A stretch of DNA of 14,122 nt from Hydrogenophaga sp. (GCA_018335615.1 JAGXRS010000462.1:1-14122); one strand, 5' to 3'; numbered from the stretch's first letter, positions 1 to 8,424 are shown. The notes: a model not told the origin generated them from the letters alone. Made by a program: numbers and translations.

Positions 1-461
1 TCCCAGCCGAAGAACAGCTGCAGCAGGTTGTTGCTCATGACCAGCATGAGCATGGAGAAGGTGAAGAGCGAGATGTAGGCGAAGAAGCGGTTGTAGCCGG
101 CGTCTTCTTCCATGTAGCCGATGGTGTAGAGGTGCACCATCAGGGATACGAAGGTCACCACCACCATCATCATGGCGGTCAGGCCATCGACCAGGAAGCC
201 GATCTCCATCTTCAGGCCGCCCACGACCATCCACTCGTAGATGGTTTCGTTGAAGCGGGCGCCGTCCAGTGCCACGCTCTTGAGCGTCATGGCCGAGAGG
301 ATGAAGGCGATCAGCACGCCCAGGATGGTGAGCGTGTGCGAGGCGCGCCGACCGATGACGTTGCCGCCGAAGGTGGTGCCCAGAATGCCGGCCAGCAAGG
401 CGCCCGCCAGCGGGGCGAGCGGAACGGCCAGTAGCGTGCTTGCAGAGAGGGTTGTGCTCAT
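1..461 (-). CDS. nuoL: NADH-quinone oxidoreductase subunit L, N-terminal part (cut by window edge)
   Basis: This is the largest membrane subunit of complex I, an antiporter-like proton channel at the far end of the membrane arm. Only the first 153 codons and two bases of the next are present; the family is usually above 600 residues. ATG is at 459-461, giving an N-terminus MSTTLSASTLLAVPLAPLAG. Several hydrophobic helices are visible, together with the family stretches FLVDGLTAMM, HLYTIGYM and RFFAYISLFTFSMLMLVMSN. The window ends just after FFGW, exactly where the family has its conserved membrane glutamate (Glu144 in E. coli NuoL). Only the first two bases (GA) of that codon are inside. The gene starts 37 bp after nuoK and has only a weak ribosome-binding site (AGG about 11 bases upstream). 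nuoM and nuoN are expected beyond the edge. Confidence 0.97.
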   Translation of the reverse strand, partial: MSTTLSASTLLAVPLAPLAGALLAGILGTTFGGNVIGRRASHTLTILGVLIAFILSAMTLKSVALDGARFNETIYEWMVVGGLKMEIGFLVDGLTAMMMVVVTFVSLMVHLYTIGYMEEDAGYNRFFAYISLFTFSMLMLVMSNNLLQLFFGW

Positions 462-498
462 GGTGTTCTTGCCTGAGTTCTTGTGGTGTGCCCGGGCT

Positions 499-807
499 TC
501 AACCCTTGAGGGTGTTGAGTTCTTCGACGCTGATCGACGACTTGTTGCGGAACAGCAGCATCAGGATCGCCAGGCCGATCGCCGATTCGGCGGCGGCCAC
601 GGTCAGGATGAAGAAGACGAAGACCTGCCCGTGCATGTCACCCAGGTAGTGGGAGAAGGCCACGAAGTTCATGTTCACGGCCAGCAGCATCAGTTCGATG
701 GCCATGAGCAGCACGATGAGGTTCTTGCGGTTCAGGAAGATGCCGATCACCGACAGGGTGAACAGGATCGCGCCGACCGTGAGGAAATGACCGAGGGTGA
801 TGTTCAT
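499..807 (-). CDS. nuoK: NADH-quinone oxidoreductase subunit K
   Basis: Small membrane subunit of complex I, 102 residues, the usual family length, with three transmembrane helices. It corresponds to mitochondrial ND4L and helps form the proton path between the quinone site and the antiporter subunits. Both conserved membrane glutamates are present: Glu38 (in MAIELMLLAVN) and Glu74 (in VAAAESAIGLA), equivalent to Glu36 and Glu72 of E. coli NuoK. The start codon overlaps the nuoJ stop in an ATGA motif at 804-807, which points to translational coupling. A purine-rich AGGAAG lies upstream, inside the nuoJ end. Confidence 0.98.
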   Translation of the reverse strand: MNITLGHFLTVGAILFTLSVIGIFLNRKNLIVLLMAIELMLLAVNMNFVAFSHYLGDMHGQVFVFFILTVAAAESAIGLAILMLLFRNKSSISVEELNTLKG

Positions 808-1460
808 GCCTTGACTTCCTCGCTGGGGGTGGCAGCAGCGGCCGGGCGCGCCGGCTGGGTGGCGGCCATGGGCAGCACCACCAGACGGTCGGCAGCGCGC
901 ACATGGACCTGGTCGCCAGGGTTGATGGCCTTGCTGTCCTTGCGCTGGCGCAGCGTGAGCGCGATGGCGGCGATCATGGCCACCAGCAGGATCACGGCAG
1001 CCACTTCGATGGGGAACAGGTACTCGGTGTACAGCAGCAGGCCCAGCACCTTGGTGTTGGAATAATCCGCCGCGTTGATCCCGACGCCCGGAGCGTCCGG
1101 ATTCGCGGTGAGCGACGGGAACCCGGCGCCCAGCACGAGGATCAGTTCAGCAGCCACGATGGCGCCGAGCACGGCGGCCAGCGGGAAATGTTTCCAGAAA
1201 CCCTTGCGCAGGCCATCCATGTTGATATCGAGCATCATCACGACGAACAGGAACAGCACCATCACCGCACCGAGGTAGACCAGCACCAGCGTGATCCCCA
1301 GGAATTCGGCTTTCAGCAGGAGCCACAGCGCAGCCGCCTGAGAAAACGCCAGCATCAGGTACAAAACAGCGTGCACCGGGTTGCGCGCGGTGATGACGCG
1401 CAAGCCCGCAAACAGCAACAGGGCTGCAAAGAGGTAGAAAAAGCCGGTCTGGTAGTCCAT
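804..1460 (-). CDS. nuoJ: NADH-quinone oxidoreductase subunit J
   Basis: Membrane subunit of complex I, counterpart of mitochondrial ND6, 218 residues. About five transmembrane helices are visible. The diagnostic third helix, LVYLGAVMVLFLFVVMML (residues 59-76), carries the conserved Tyr-Leu-Gly-Ala region that forms the pi-bulge involved in coupling. Helices end near residue 170. After them comes a hydrophilic, then Ala/Pro-rich tail of about 45 residues (AATQPARPAAAATPSEEVKA at the end), not needed for the core fold. ATG at 1458-1460 lies 33 bp after the nuoI stop with no strong Shine-Dalgarno (AAGAA about 10 bases upstream). The stop overlaps the nuoK start. Confidence 0.97.
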   Translation of the reverse strand: MDYQTGFFYLFAALLLFAGLRVITARNPVHAVLYLMLAFSQAAALWLLLKAEFLGITLVLVYLGAVMVLFLFVVMMLDINMDGLRKGFWKHFPLAAVLGAIVAAELILVLGAGFPSLTANPDAPGVGINAADYSNTKVLGLLLYTEYLFPIEVAAVILLVAMIAAIALTLRQRKDSKAINPGDQVHVRAADRLVVLPMAATQPARPAAAATPSEEVKA

Positions 1461-1493
1461 GGAATGGTTCTTCGTTCTGGGTTCGGCCGGGAA

Positions 1494-2030
1494 TCAGCGG
1501 TACGGCGCGTCCGCCGCCTTGGCAGCGGCGATTTCAGGCTCGAAGCGGTCGCCCACGGCCAGCAGCATTTCCTTCGTGAAGTACAGGTCGCCGCGTTTCT
1601 CACCGTGGTATTCGAGGATGTGCGTCTCGACAATAGCGTCCACCGGGCAGGCTTCCTCGCAGAAACCACAGAAGATGCACTTGGTCAGGTCGATGTCGTA
1701 GCGCGTGGTGCGGCGGGTGCCGTCGCTGCGGATGTCCGATTCGATGGTGATGGCCATGGCCGGGCACACCGCTTCGCACAGTTTGCAGGCGATGCAGCGC
1801 TCTTCGCCGTTCTCGTAACGGCGCTGCGCGTGCAGGCCGCGGAAACGCGGCGACAGGGGCGTCTTCTCTTCCGGGAACTGAACCGTGATCTTGCGGCGCA
1901 GCGCATAGCGGCCGGTCAGGGCCATGCCCTTGAACAGCTCGACCAGCAGGAAGCTCTTGAAGAAATCGCGGAACGAAAACGGCGCGACTGCCGCCGGAGT
2001 GGCAGAGACGGTTGCGGTTGGGGTAGACAT
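1494..2030 (-). CDS. nuoI: NADH-quinone oxidoreductase subunit I (two 4Fe-4S clusters)
   Basis: Peripheral-arm ferredoxin-like subunit (mitochondrial TYKY/NDUFS8), 178 residues, relaying electrons through clusters N6a and N6b towards N2. Both CxxCxxCxxxCP motifs are intact: Cys79, 82, 85, 89 and Cys118, 121, 124, 128. An amphipathic helix, FFKSFLLVELFKGMALTGR (23-41), is the usual membrane anchor. Before it lies a Thr/Ala/Pro-rich stretch of about 16 residues (MSTPTATVSATPAAVAP) absent from the shortest family members. The only alternative downstream Met (36) would remove the anchor helix, so the upstream ATG at 2028-2030 is kept. It has an AGGA ribosome-binding site in the 13-bp gap after nuoH. 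Confidence 0.98.
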   Translation of the reverse strand: MSTPTATVSATPAAVAPFSFRDFFKSFLLVELFKGMALTGRYALRRKITVQFPEEKTPLSPRFRGLHAQRRYENGEERCIACKLCEAVCPAMAITIESDIRSDGTRRTTRYDIDLTKCIFCGFCEEACPVDAIVETHILEYHGEKRGDLYFTKEMLLAVGDRFEPEIAAAKAADAPYR

Positions 2031-2043
2031 GTGTGCGTCCTGC

Positions 2044-3126
2044 TTATTTCCAGATATTCCAGGACGTCTGCATCACACCGGCGACCAGCACCAGGTAGAT
2101 CAGCGTCACGGGAATGAAAATCTTCCAGCCCAGACGCATGATCTGGTCGTAACGGAAGCGCGGGAAGGTGCCCCGGATCCAGATGAACATGGACACGACG
2201 AGGAAGGTCTTCAGGCCGAGCCAGATCCAGCCCGGGATCCAGTTGAGCACGGCGCTGTCGATCGGGGGCAGCCAGCCACCGAGGAACATCAGCACGGCGA
2301 TGATGGACACCAGCCACATGCTGGCGTATTCGGCCAGGAAGAAGATGGCGAATCCCATGCCCGAGTACTCGACCATGTGACCGGCCACGATCTCGGCCTC
2401 ACCCTCGACCACGTCGAAGGGGTGGCGGTTGGTTTCGGCCACACCCGAGATCAGGAACACGAAGAAGATGGGCAGCAGGGGCAGCCAGTTCCACGACAGG
2501 AAGTTCAGGCCGAGGTCCGCACCCATGCCACGTGCCTGGGAGGCCACGATCTCGCCCAAATGCAGGCTACCCGCCGTCATGACGACGATCAGGAAGCAGA
2601 AACCGATGGCGATTTCATAGCTCACCATCTGGGCCGAGGCGCGCAGCGCGCCCAGGAAGGCGTACTTCGAGTTTGAGGCCCAGCCGGCGATGATCACGCC
2701 ATAGACCTCGATGGAGGTGATGGCCAGAATCAGCAGCAGACCGGCGTTGACGTTGGCCAGAATGGCATCCGGGCCGAACGGAATCGCGACCCAGGCGGCG
2801 AGCGCCGGCATGATCGCCATGATCGGGCCCAGACGGAACAGACCACCGGCCGCCGCGCTGGGGCTGATGATTTCCTTGGTCAGCAATTTGACGGCATCGG
2901 CAATCGGCTGCAGCAGACCGAATGGGCCGACACGGTTGGGGCCCATGCGCACCTGGATGAAGCCGAGCAGCTTGCGCTCCCACAGCGTCAGGTAGGCCAC
3001 AGCACCCATGAGCGGCGCCAGCACGGCGACGATTTTGATCAGGATCCACAGCACAGGCCAGGCCGCGGTGGTCCACCACGGCGCGGCAATGAGGCCCATG
3101 CCACCGTTGTACATCGCGTCGATCAT
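2044..3126 (-). CDS. nuoH: NADH-quinone oxidoreductase subunit H
   Basis: Membrane subunit of complex I (mitochondrial ND1), 360 residues. It docks the peripheral arm and forms much of the quinone tunnel and the start of the proton path. About eight helices are visible. Family signatures are ERK at 50-52 followed by MGPNRVGPFGLLQPIADA, and AETNRHPFDVVEGEAEIVAG (230-249) with the acidic residues Glu231, Glu241 and Glu243, then EYSGM (253-257). The start is firm: ATG at 3124-3126 has a full AAGGAG Shine-Dalgarno at 3134-3139 with a 7-nt spacer. The start overlaps the nuoG stop as ATGA (3123-3126). TAA stop at 2044-2046. Confidence 0.98.
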   Translation of the reverse strand: MIDAMYNGGMGLIAAPWWTTAAWPVLWILIKIVAVLAPLMGAVAYLTLWERKLLGFIQVRMGPNRVGPFGLLQPIADAVKLLTKEIISPSAAAGGLFRLGPIMAIMPALAAWVAIPFGPDAILANVNAGLLLILAITSIEVYGVIIAGWASNSKYAFLGALRASAQMVSYEIAIGFCFLIVVMTAGSLHLGEIVASQARGMGADLGLNFLSWNWLPLLPIFFVFLISGVAETNRHPFDVVEGEAEIVAGHMVEYSGMGFAIFFLAEYASMWLVSIIAVLMFLGGWLPPIDSAVLNWIPGWIWLGLKTFLVVSMFIWIRGTFPRFRYDQIMRLGWKIFIPVTLIYLVLVAGVMQTSWNIWK

Positions 3127-5258
3127 GCGAGGGCTCCTTGCTCGGCGGCCTGTGCCTGGCGTGCGTCACTGGTGAGTTGCAACGAACTGGCGCGACGCAC
3201 CAGACCGTCCAGCTGGTAAATGGAAGCCACCACCGGCTTCGCGCGGGCGGGCTCCAGGTCGGGGGCGACCGCGCCGGCATTGCCCAGGCGCGACGCGTCC
3301 ACCGAAGCGCCCGACGCGACGCCGGGCAGGGCCTGTGCCAGCACCGCCTGCGATGAGTCAGCGTCAAACCCGGCCAGGCCCATGAGGTTGCCCAGCACGC
3401 GCAGCACCTTCCAGGCCGGACGGGTTTCGCCCAGGGGACGCACCACCGCATGGAAGCTCTGCAGACGGCCTTCGGCGTTCACGAAGGAACCCGACGTTTC
3501 GGTGAAGGGGGCGACGGGCAGCAGCACGTCGCTGATGTCCAGGTTGCACTGGAACGGGCTGAGCGTGACCACCATCCCGGCCGACGCCAGGCCCTGGGCA
3601 CCAGCTGCGCTGTCAAACGCGGGCTCGTTGTTGAGCAGAATGGCCGCTTTGAGGCCACCGCCGAGCATCTGGCCGGCATTCAGACCGCCCTGCCCCGGCA
3701 CGGCGCGCACAAGCTGGGCGCCCACGGTGTTCGCGGCTTCGGTGAGGTAACCCACGGTCGCGCCGGTCTGCTGGCCGATCCAGTTGGCGAGCGCCAGCAA
3801 GCTCGATGCCTTGGCGTGGTGCGCGGCGGCGTTGCCCAGCAGCACGGCCTTCTGTTCGCCGCCCAGCAGGGATTTCGCCACGGCACGGGCCGCATCGGTC
3901 ACGTCGGCGTTCACGGGCGCTGGCGCACCGGTCTCGGCGGCCACCGCGGCAGCGATGCCCGCCAGGGCCGACACCCAGTGGGCGCTATCGGCCAGCACGG
4001 TGTTCTTGACGGTCATGGCCCAGTCGAAGGACTCGGCGGCCAGCACGTTCAACTGCGCGCCCTTGCGGGCGGCCTGGCGGATGCGCTGGGCAAACAGCGG
4101 GTGGTCCTTGCGCAGGTTCGAGCCCACGACCAGCACGCGCTGCAGCGTTGACAGCGCCGCGATCGGCATGCCCAGCCAGCGGGCGGCGCCAGCCGGCGCC
4201 GCATTGCCGAAATCGGCATGGCGCAGGCGGCTGTCGATGTTTTCACTGCCCAGGCCGCGCACGAGGGCACCGGCCAGTGCCAGCTCTTCCACGGTACTGT
4301 GCGGACTCGCCAGCACGCCGATGGCGGAAGCGCCGTGGTCGGTCTTGACCTGCTTCAGGCCATTGGCCACGTATTCCAGGGCGGTCTGCCAGTCAACGGC
4401 TTTCCACTCGCCGCCCTGCTTGATCATGGGCGAGGAGAGGCGCTGCTCGGAACTGAGGGACTCGTACGAGAAGCGGTCGCGGTCGGCGATCCAGCACTCG
4501 TTCACCGCCTCGTTTTCCAGCGGCAGCACGCGCATGACCTTCTGGTTCTTGACCTGAACGATCAGGTTGGCGCCAGTGGAATCGTGCGGGCTCACGCTCT
4601 TGCGGCGCGACAGTTCCCAGGGACGGGCCTGGTAGCGGTAAGGCTTGCTGGTGATGGCGCCGACCGGGCACAGGTCGATCATGTTGCCCGACAGTTCGGA
4701 GTCCACCGTGTTGCCCACGAAGGCCTCGATCTCGGCGTGCTCACCGCGGTGGCTCATGCCGAGTTCCATGACGCCGGCCACTTCCTGGCCAAAGCGCACG
4801 CAGCGGGTGCAGTGGATGCAGCGGCTCATTTCCTCCATGGACAGCAGAGGGCCTGCTTCCTTGTGGAACACGACGCGCTTTTCCTCGTCGTAGCGCGAGC
4901 CGCTACCGCCATAGCCGACCGCCAGATCCTGCAACTGGCACTCGCCACCCTGATCGCAGATCGGGCAGTCCAGCGGGTGGTTGATGAGCAGAAACTCCAT
5001 CACCGACTGCTGGGCCTTGATCGCCTTTTCGCTCTTGGTGCGCACGATCATGCCCATGGTCACAGGCGTGGCACAGGCCGGCATGGGCTTGGGCGCCTTC
5101 TCCACGTCGACCAGGCACATGCGGCAGTTGGCCGCGATGGACAGCTTCTTGTGGTAACAGAAGTGCGGAATGTAGGTGCCGGCCTTCTCGGCCGCATGCA
5201 TCACCATGCTGCCCGCGGGCACTTCCACCTTCTTGCCGTCGAGTTCGATTTCAACCAT
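3123..5258 (-). CDS. nuoG: NADH-quinone oxidoreductase subunit G (Fe-S, molybdopterin-like fold)
   Basis: Largest peripheral-arm subunit of complex I (mitochondrial 75 kDa/NDUFS1), 711 residues. An N-terminal 2Fe-2S domain binds N1b through Cys34, 45, 48 and 62. Then come the His/Cys3 ligands of N5 (His94, Cys98, 101, 107) and the N4 ligands Cys147, 150, 153 with Cys197 in the DLCPVGA motif. The rest (about 220 onward) is a molybdopterin-oxidoreductase-like fold with no cofactor role in complex I. The CxxCxxxC motif that holds cluster N7 in E. coli and Thermus should follow ARPWELSRR; here the sequence is SVSPHDSTGAN with no cysteine, so N7 is absent, as in mitochondria. The start lies 13 bp after nuoF; a GAAG in the gap is the probable weak ribosome-binding site. 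Confidence 0.98.
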   Translation of the reverse strand: MVEIELDGKKVEVPAGSMVMHAAEKAGTYIPHFCYHKKLSIAANCRMCLVDVEKAPKPMPACATPVTMGMIVRTKSEKAIKAQQSVMEFLLINHPLDCPICDQGGECQLQDLAVGYGGSGSRYDEEKRVVFHKEAGPLLSMEEMSRCIHCTRCVRFGQEVAGVMELGMSHRGEHAEIEAFVGNTVDSELSGNMIDLCPVGAITSKPYRYQARPWELSRRKSVSPHDSTGANLIVQVKNQKVMRVLPLENEAVNECWIADRDRFSYESLSSEQRLSSPMIKQGGEWKAVDWQTALEYVANGLKQVKTDHGASAIGVLASPHSTVEELALAGALVRGLGSENIDSRLRHADFGNAAPAGAARWLGMPIAALSTLQRVLVVGSNLRKDHPLFAQRIRQAARKGAQLNVLAAESFDWAMTVKNTVLADSAHWVSALAGIAAAVAAETGAPAPVNADVTDAARAVAKSLLGGEQKAVLLGNAAAHHAKASSLLALANWIGQQTGATVGYLTEAANTVGAQLVRAVPGQGGLNAGQMLGGGLKAAILLNNEPAFDSAAGAQGLASAGMVVTLSPFQCNLDISDVLLPVAPFTETSGSFVNAEGRLQSFHAVVRPLGETRPAWKVLRVLGNLMGLAGFDADSSQAVLAQALPGVASGASVDASRLGNAGAVAPDLEPARAKPVVASIYQLDGLVRRASSLQLTSDARQAQAAEQGALA

Positions 5259-5271
5259 GTGCGACTTCTTT

Positions 5272-6651
5272 TCAGACGTTGGCCGTGGGGGCCATGCGGG
5301 TCTTGTGTTCGATGTAATGCTCGAACTCAGGCCGGAAGTGTTTGATCATGGCGCGCACCGGCATGGCCGCCGCGTCGCCCAGGGCGCAGATCGTGCGGCC
5401 CATGATGTTCTCGGCCACATTGTCGAGCAGCGCCATGTCGGCAGGCTTACCGTGACCACGTTCGATGCGGTCCACCAGGCGCCAGAGCCAGCCCGTGCCT
5501 TCACGGCAGGGCGTGCACTGCCCACAGGACTCGTGCATGTAGAAATACGACAGGCGCTTGAGCGACTCGACCATGCAACGGCTGTCGTCCATGACGATCA
5601 CCGCGCCCGAACCCAGCATCGAGCCGGCCTTGGCGATGGAGTCGTAGTCCATCGTGCAATTCATCATGATGGACGCGGGCAGCACCGGCGAGGACGAACC
5701 ACCGGGAATGACCGCCTTCAGCTGGCGCCCCTTGCGCACGCCGCCAGCCAGCTCCAGCAGCTTGGAGAATGGCGTGCCCATCGGAATCTCGTAGTTGCCC
5801 GGCATTTCCACGTCGCCACTGACCGAGAAGATTTTGGTGCCGCCGTTGTTGGGCTTGCCGCACTCCAGATAGGCCTGGCCGCCGTTGCGGATGATCCAGG
5901 GCACCGCCGCGAAGGTCTCGGTGTTGTTGATGGTGGTGGGCTTGCCGTACAGGCCGAAACTGGCCGGAAATGGCGGCTTGAAACGGGGCTGGCCCTTCTT
6001 GCCTTCAAGCGACTCCAGCAGCGCGGTTTCCTCGCCGCAGATGTAGGCACCGAAACCATGGAAGGCATGCAGCTGGAAGCTGAAGTGGCTGCCCATGATG
6101 TGGTTGCCCAGCAGGCCGGCGGCGCGCGCCTCCTCCAGCGCGGCCTCGAAGCGCTCATAGGCTTCGAAGATCTCACCGTGGATGTAGTTGTAACCCACGC
6201 TGATGCCCATCGCGAAAGCGGCGATGGCCATGCCTTCGATGACGATGTGCGGGTTGTACAGCAGGATATCGCGGTCCTTGCAGGTGCCGGGCTCGCCCTC
6301 GTCCGAGTTGCAGACCAGGTACTTCTGGCCGGGGAACTGGCGCGGCATGAAGCTCCACTTCAGACCGGTGGGAAAGCCCGCGCCGCCGCGACCGCGGAGC
6401 GCCGAATCCTTCAGGGTGGCGATCACCTGGTCCTGCGTGAAACCGACCACACCGGTTTCCGGGTGAGGCGCCGAGCCGTCCTGGCCCAGGATCTTGCGAA
6501 GCGCCTGGTAGCCGCCACGGGCCTCGTAGTCCTTGAGCGACCAGTTGCGGCCGTTCAGGCCAGCGTAGATCTGCGGTTCAATGTGCCGGCCGTGGAAGCA
6601 GGTCTGCACGCCGGTGGCGCTGAACTGGGAAAGGATCTGTTCTGCGTTCAT
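5272..6651 (-). CDS. nuoF: NADH-quinone oxidoreductase subunit F (NADH/FMN site)
   Basis: Catalytic NADH dehydrogenase subunit of complex I (mitochondrial 51 kDa/NDUFV1), 459 residues, oxidising NADH with FMN and passing electrons to cluster N3. The glycine-rich FMN/NADH motif GRGGAGFPTGLKW is at 87-99, followed by NSDEGEPGTCKDR (115-127). A second nucleotide-binding segment, GAYICGEETALLESLEG, is at 201-217. The N3 ligands are Cys376, 379 and 382 in ESCGQCTPCREG, plus Cys422. The length is normal. ATG at 6649-6651 starts one base after the nuoE stop, so it is probably coupled to nuoE; an AAGG lies about 10 bases upstream within nuoE. Confidence 0.98.
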   Translation of the reverse strand: MNAEQILSQFSATGVQTCFHGRHIEPQIYAGLNGRNWSLKDYEARGGYQALRKILGQDGSAPHPETGVVGFTQDQVIATLKDSALRGRGGAGFPTGLKWSFMPRQFPGQKYLVCNSDEGEPGTCKDRDILLYNPHIVIEGMAIAAFAMGISVGYNYIHGEIFEAYERFEAALEEARAAGLLGNHIMGSHFSFQLHAFHGFGAYICGEETALLESLEGKKGQPRFKPPFPASFGLYGKPTTINNTETFAAVPWIIRNGGQAYLECGKPNNGGTKIFSVSGDVEMPGNYEIPMGTPFSKLLELAGGVRKGRQLKAVIPGGSSSPVLPASIMMNCTMDYDSIAKAGSMLGSGAVIVMDDSRCMVESLKRLSYFYMHESCGQCTPCREGTGWLWRLVDRIERGHGKPADMALLDNVAENIMGRTICALGDAAAMPVRAMIKHFRPEFEHYIEHKTRMAPTANV

Positions 6652-6652
6652 G

Positions 6653-7174
6653 TCACTGGCCTTGGGTCGAGCGCAGACCGTCGATGAGCTGGTCGAGTTT
6701 GTCGTTGCTCATGAAGCTGCACATGTGGCGGTCGTTGACCAGCATCACCGGGGAATCGGCACAGGCGCCGAGGCATTCGCTCTGCTGCAGAGTGAACAGG
6801 CCGTCGGCCGTGGTGTCGCCCATGGTGATGCCCAGCTTGTGTTCCAGGTGTGCCAGCGCCTTGTTGCCGTCGCGCAGCTGGCACGGCAGGTTGGTGCAGA
6901 CATTGAGCTTGAACTTGCCCACCGGGCGCTGGTTGTACATGTTGTAGAAGGTCGTGACCTCGTGCACCGCAATGGGCGCCATGCCCAGGTACTCGGCAAT
7001 CGCCTTCTCGGCCTCCATGCTCACATGGCCCTGCTCCTGCTGCACGATCGCCAGACAGGCCATCACGGCGGACTGCGCCTGGTCGGCTGGATACTTGGCA
7101 ACCTCGCGAGCGAAGCGCGCCAGGGTCGATTCGGGCAACACCGCGGTGCCCACGGCTTTGATCTCAGAGATCAT
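6653..7174 (-). CDS. nuoE: NADH-quinone oxidoreductase subunit E (2Fe-2S)
   Basis: Thioredoxin-like 2Fe-2S subunit of the NADH-oxidising module (mitochondrial 24 kDa/NDUFV2), 173 residues. It carries the off-path cluster N1a next to the NuoF flavin. The four ligands are visible: Cys93 and Cys98 (VCTNLPCQL), and Cys134 and Cys138 (SECLGACADSP). The N-terminal helical part includes the family stretch VHEVTTFYNMYNQRPVGK (70-87). ATG at 7172-7174 overlaps the nuoD stop (ATGA, 7171-7174). A good GGAGAG ribosome-binding site lies about 9 bases upstream inside nuoD. Confidence 0.98.
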   Translation of the reverse strand: MISEIKAVGTAVLPESTLARFAREVAKYPADQAQSAVMACLAIVQQEQGHVSMEAEKAIAEYLGMAPIAVHEVTTFYNMYNQRPVGKFKLNVCTNLPCQLRDGNKALAHLEHKLGITMGDTTADGLFTLQQSECLGACADSPVMLVNDRHMCSFMSNDKLDQLIDGLRSTQGQ

Positions 7175-8424
7175 CGGTCAATCTCTCCAAAAACGATGTC
7201 CATGGTGCCGATGATGGCCACCGCATCGGCCAGCATGTGGCCCTTGGCCATCTCGTCCATGGTGGCCAGGTGGGCGAAACCGGGGGCACGGATCTTCATG
7301 CGGTAGGGCTTGTTGGCCCCGTCGCTGATCATGTAGATGCCGAACTCGCCCTTGGGGTGTTCGACCGCGGCATAGGCCTCGCCTTCGGGCACGCGGAAAC
7401 CTTCGGAGAAGAGCTTGAAGTGGTGGATCAGCTCTTCCATGTTGGACTTCATCGACTCGCGCGAGGGCGGCGCCACCTTGTGGTTGTCGGTGATGACCGG
7501 TCCGGGGTTGGCGCGCAGCCAGGTGACGCACTGCTCGATGATGCGATTCGACTGCTTCATCTCTTCCATGCGGACAAGGTAGCGGTCGTAGCAGTCACCG
7601 GTCTTGCCCACCGGGATGTCGAAATCCATGCGGTCATAAACCTCGTAGGGCTGCGTCTTGCGCAAATCCCAGGCCACACCGGAGCCACGCAGCATCGGAC
7701 CGGTCATGCCGGTGTTCAGGGCCCGCTCGGCCGTGACGACGCCGATACCCACCGTGCGCTGCTTCCAGATGCGGTTGTCGGTCAGGAGCGTGTGGTACTC
7801 GGCCAGGTAGGTCGAGAAGCGCTTGGTGAAGTCATCGATGAAGTCGAGCAGCGAACCCTGGCGGTTCGTGTTGAGCTCGGCCATCGCCTTCGCATTGCGG
7901 ATCTTGCTGTGCCGGTACTGCGGCATCGTGTCCGGCAGGTCGCGGTAGACACCACCCGGACGGAAGTACGCCGCGTGCATGCGCGCGCCCGACACCGCCT
8001 CGTACATGTCGAACAGGTCTTCGCGCTCGCGGAAAGCGTAGATCAGAATGGTGGAGCTGCCGCAGTCGTTGCCGTGCGAGCCGAGCCACATCAGGTGGTT
8101 CATGAGACGCGTGATCTCGCTGAACATGACGCGGATGTACTGGGCACGGATGGGCACTTCGATGCCGAGCAGCTTCTCGACAGCCAGGCAGTAGGCGTGC
8201 TCGTTGCACATCATCGACACGTAATCCAGCCGGTCCATATAGGGCAGCGACTGGATGTAGGTCTTGTGCTCGGCCAGCTTTTCGGTGGCGCGATGCAGCA
8301 ACCCAATGTGCGGGTCGGCGCGCTGCACCACTTCGCCGTCCAGCTCCAGCACGAGGCGCAGCACGCCGTGTGCCGCCGGGTGCTGGGGGCCGAAGTTCAG
8401 CGTGTAGTTTTTAATTTCTGCCAT
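7171..8424 (-). CDS. nuoD: NADH-quinone oxidoreductase subunit D (quinone-site subunit)
   Basis: Peripheral-arm subunit (mitochondrial 49 kDa/NDUFS2), 417 residues from the start chosen here. It is related to the large subunit of NiFe hydrogenases and lines the quinone pocket with NuoB. FGPQHPAAHGVLRLVLELDG (11-30) carries His19, and RLDYVSMMCNEHAY carries Tyr68; these match the quinone-headgroup His and Tyr of the family. The frame stays open to 8469, but homologues begin MAEIKNYTLNFG, so ATG at 8422-8424 is preferred over the 15-residue extension. There is no recognisable Shine-Dalgarno before this ATG (upstream is GGGTCTTTGAT). It also follows an unusually long 123-bp gap holding a palindromic repeat. 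The stop overlaps nuoE. Confidence 0.97.
   Translation of the reverse strand: MAEIKNYTLNFGPQHPAAHGVLRLVLELDGEVVQRADPHIGLLHRATEKLAEHKTYIQSLPYMDRLDYVSMMCNEHAYCLAVEKLLGIEVPIRAQYIRVMFSEITRLMNHLMWLGSHGNDCGSSTILIYAFREREDLFDMYEAVSGARMHAAYFRPGGVYRDLPDTMPQYRHSKIRNAKAMAELNTNRQGSLLDFIDDFTKRFSTYLAEYHTLLTDNRIWKQRTVGIGVVTAERALNTGMTGPMLRGSGVAWDLRKTQPYEVYDRMDFDIPVGKTGDCYDRYLVRMEEMKQSNRIIEQCVTWLRANPGPVITDNHKVAPPSRESMKSNMEELIHHFKLFSEGFRVPEGEAYAAVEHPKGEFGIYMISDGANKPYRMKIRAPGFAHLATMDEMAKGHMLADAVAIIGTMDIVFGEIDR

Noticed and set aside
132..434. Plus-strand ORF with a run of six histidines, which looks like a metal-binding protein
   Set aside because: The histidines are the complement of the Met/Val-rich helix of NuoL. 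The minus-strand NuoL reading is unmistakable.
903..2117. 404-residue plus-strand ORF opposite nuoJ/nuoI
   Set aside because: It lies antisense to two certain nuo genes. Its product is rich in Gln/His/Arg/Asp with no recognisable domain, as expected for the complementary frame of high-GC coding DNA.
4218..5345. 375-residue plus-strand ORF opposite nuoG
   Set aside because: Antisense shadow; no domain and the composition of a mirrored frame.
5176..6687. 503-residue plus-strand ORF opposite nuoF
   Set aside because: It mirrors the NuoF reading frame. Low stop frequency in the antisense frame of GC-rich genes explains it; no ribosome-binding site or protein family is visible.
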